Shown here: one piece after another, positions 63,092 to 64,000 of the stretch
Position numbering within the stretch: position 1 is the stretch's first letter
Layout of the letters: each line of letters opens with the position of its first letter
Source of the DNA: Akkermansiaceae bacterium
GTDB taxonomy: Bacteria > Verrucomicrobiota > Verrucomicrobiia > Verrucomicrobiales > Akkermansiaceae
Direction of reading: 5' to 3'
DNA: 64,000 bases
Assembly: GCA_903919975.1 (NCBI GenBank)
Contig: CAIXKE010000094.1
Location: 62,001 to 126,000 of the forward strand
Notes under the pieces: model-generated
What the model saw: only the letters and a program-made list of their open reading frames with translations
The model's database searches: none
Told to the model about the DNA's origin: nothing
Position numbers and translations under genes: made by a program

Positions 63092-64000
63092 TCAAACGCG
63101 CAGGGAAATCGATTGAAGAGTTCTTCCGGCGGATCCGTCCGCATTTCACGCCCTCTCACCGCCGCGCTCAAGGCAAGATGCTTGAGCGTGGGCTTTCCGA
63201 ACACCGTGATGGAGAGCCGATTGTGGTGTGTGACCTCGCCAATGCGGCGATCGATGCGGTGGGTGGCCGCTATTACGCCGGAATGGTTAGGGATATTATC
63301 GATGCCGGATTCTTTCCGGTTTTTGTGGCCCACTTGACCACCGTCTCGAGTTTCGTCACGAAAGGGAAGAAATCCCTGTTGCTGGAAAATAGGTTCGGAG
63401 TTATCCGCTCACTCAAGGAACTTCAGAAACCGTATTTTTTAGTTACGGATCGAGAGGCGTCGGTGCCGGAATTCGCCATGAAAGTGGTGAACATGGTTTA
63501 CGACCATCGCTTGCGCGAGACATCCGAAGATATGGAAATGCCGTTTTTCGTGCATCCTTTTGTCGGATCCCGAATTAAGCTGCCTCATCCCTATCGAGTC
63601 GAAGACCCGAGAATGGCCAGGATCTTTTTCGGCGGAAACACCACTGAATCCCGCTATAGCAAGGACTCGATCGGCAAGACTTATCGCATCCTCACCCGCC
63701 GCGAGGTGCTCAGCGTGGCCATCGAAACCGCCGGAAACGGAATTCACCGACCGACCAATGCCATCGAGTGGCTCGCGTCCAAGGAATCGTATCCATTCGT
63801 TATGTTTGAGACCCAGAAAGGCGGCATTCCCCGGGAGCGCTGGATCGATGCTCTAGCGAATTCCGATTTTTTCCTCGCCTGTCCCGGCGTGGACATGCCG
63901 CTCTGCCATAACCTCATCGAGGCGATGGCCGCCGGTGCCATTCCCATCTTGCAGTATGCCGCCTATCTGCCAACTCCGCTGGAAAACCGCGTCAACGCGC
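63088..64000 (+). CDS. GT-B-like glycosyltransferase / exostosin-like protein, C-terminus beyond window
   Basis: An open frame runs from the ATG at 63088 (overlapping the preceding stop) to the right edge, 304 codons without a stop. A Lys/Arg-rich N-terminus leads to DGEPIVVCDLANAAIDAVGG, VFFAHLTTV-like strands, and near the edge SDFFLACPGVDMPLCHNLIE AMAAGAIPIL, where the E in a loop followed by a helix resembles the donor-binding site of GT-B/exostosin transferases. It forms an operon with the GT2 gene, so it likely works on the same glycan. Product and completeness cannot be judged. Confidence 0.7.
   Translation, partial: MIKRAGKSIEEFFRRIRPHFTPSHRRAQGKMLERGLSEHRDGEPIVVCDLANAAIDAVGGRYYAGMVRDIIDAGFFPVFVAHLTTVSSFVTKGKKSLLLENRFGVIRSLKELQKPYFLVTDREASVPEFAMKVVNMVYDHRLRETSEDMEMPFFVHPFVGSRIKLPHPYRVEDPRMARIFFGGNTTESRYSKDSIGKTYRILTRREVLSVAIETAGNGIHRPTNAIEWLASKESYPFVMFETQKGGIPRERWIDALANSDFFLACPGVDMPLCHNLIEAMAAGAIPILQYAAYLPTPLENRVNA

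Overview
The window is a gene-dense bacterial chromosome segment with fairly high GC, little Shine-Dalgarno signal and short intergenic gaps. Four things point to the Verrucomicrobiota, most likely a Verrucomicrobiaceae-like lineage: a planctomycete/verrucomicrobia-type (PV/PVM) bacterial microcompartment locus, lysine synthesis through LL-diaminopimelate aminotransferase (DapL), very large exported proteins rich in thrombospondin-3-like calcium repeats and YD/RHS repeats, and many hairpin-type dispersed repeats. The phylum is inferred from gene content; no rRNA is present. The only RNA gene seen is tRNA-Lys(TTT).

Layout. 1-4.4 kb (minus strand): the N-terminal 608 codons of a TOTE-type AEP primase/SF2 helicase conflict protein running off the left edge, a SOUL haem-binding protein, two tiny ORFs, a membrane-protein gene with two apparent 1-nt deletions, and a SatP acetate transporter. 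4.5-10.8 kb: an AAA/DUF4143 ATPase behind two matching palindromes, carB, a DUF3817 membrane protein and a RAYT-like Y1 transposase. 10.9-23.6 kb: an accessory block with a 2697-aa RHS protein, a roughly 1290-aa RCC1/TSP3/LamG protein directly upstream of it, and two small exported proteins downstream that could be immunity proteins or passengers. 24-30.4 kb: menH, a GYF_2 membrane protein, DUF3500, dapL, a Gfo/Idh/MocA oxidoreductase and a sugar isomerase-like TIM barrel, separated by inverted-repeat elements.

30.4-38.5 kb: the microcompartment locus. Reading leftward from the divergent DeoR-type regulator, the order is pduL, two BMC-H hexamer genes, ackA, a third BMC-H gene, an EutN/CcmL-type pentamer gene (BMV), CoA-acylating aldehyde dehydrogenase, two more pentamer genes, and a class II (fuculose/rhamnulose-1-phosphate type) aldolase. 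The two sugar-enzyme genes noted above follow in the same direction. By analogy with characterised planctomycete PV compartments, the aldolase makes lactaldehyde from deoxy-sugar phosphates, the dehydrogenase makes an acyl-CoA, PduL makes the acyl-phosphate and AckA recovers ATP, all inside a shell of three hexamers and three pentamers. The locus is interrupted by a GxxExxY (PDDEXK_3-family) gene that almost exactly fills the space between a pair of about 32-bp inverted repeats, which suggests a small mobile unit.

38.5-64 kb: mostly housekeeping. There is a PIN/AbrB-type toxin-antitoxin pair, ribF, GAF, KH/R3H, DoxX, a thioesterase, a large FAD oxidoreductase, bamA, a polyprenyl synthase, asd, a parvulin, an L,D-transpeptidase, tRNA-Lys, a sigma-70 factor and pyrD. 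A co-directional MoxR-DUF58-transglutaminase-PH-cysteine hydrolase cluster follows. The window closes with a TIGR01212-type radical SAM protein and two glycosyltransferase-type genes, the last cut by the right edge.
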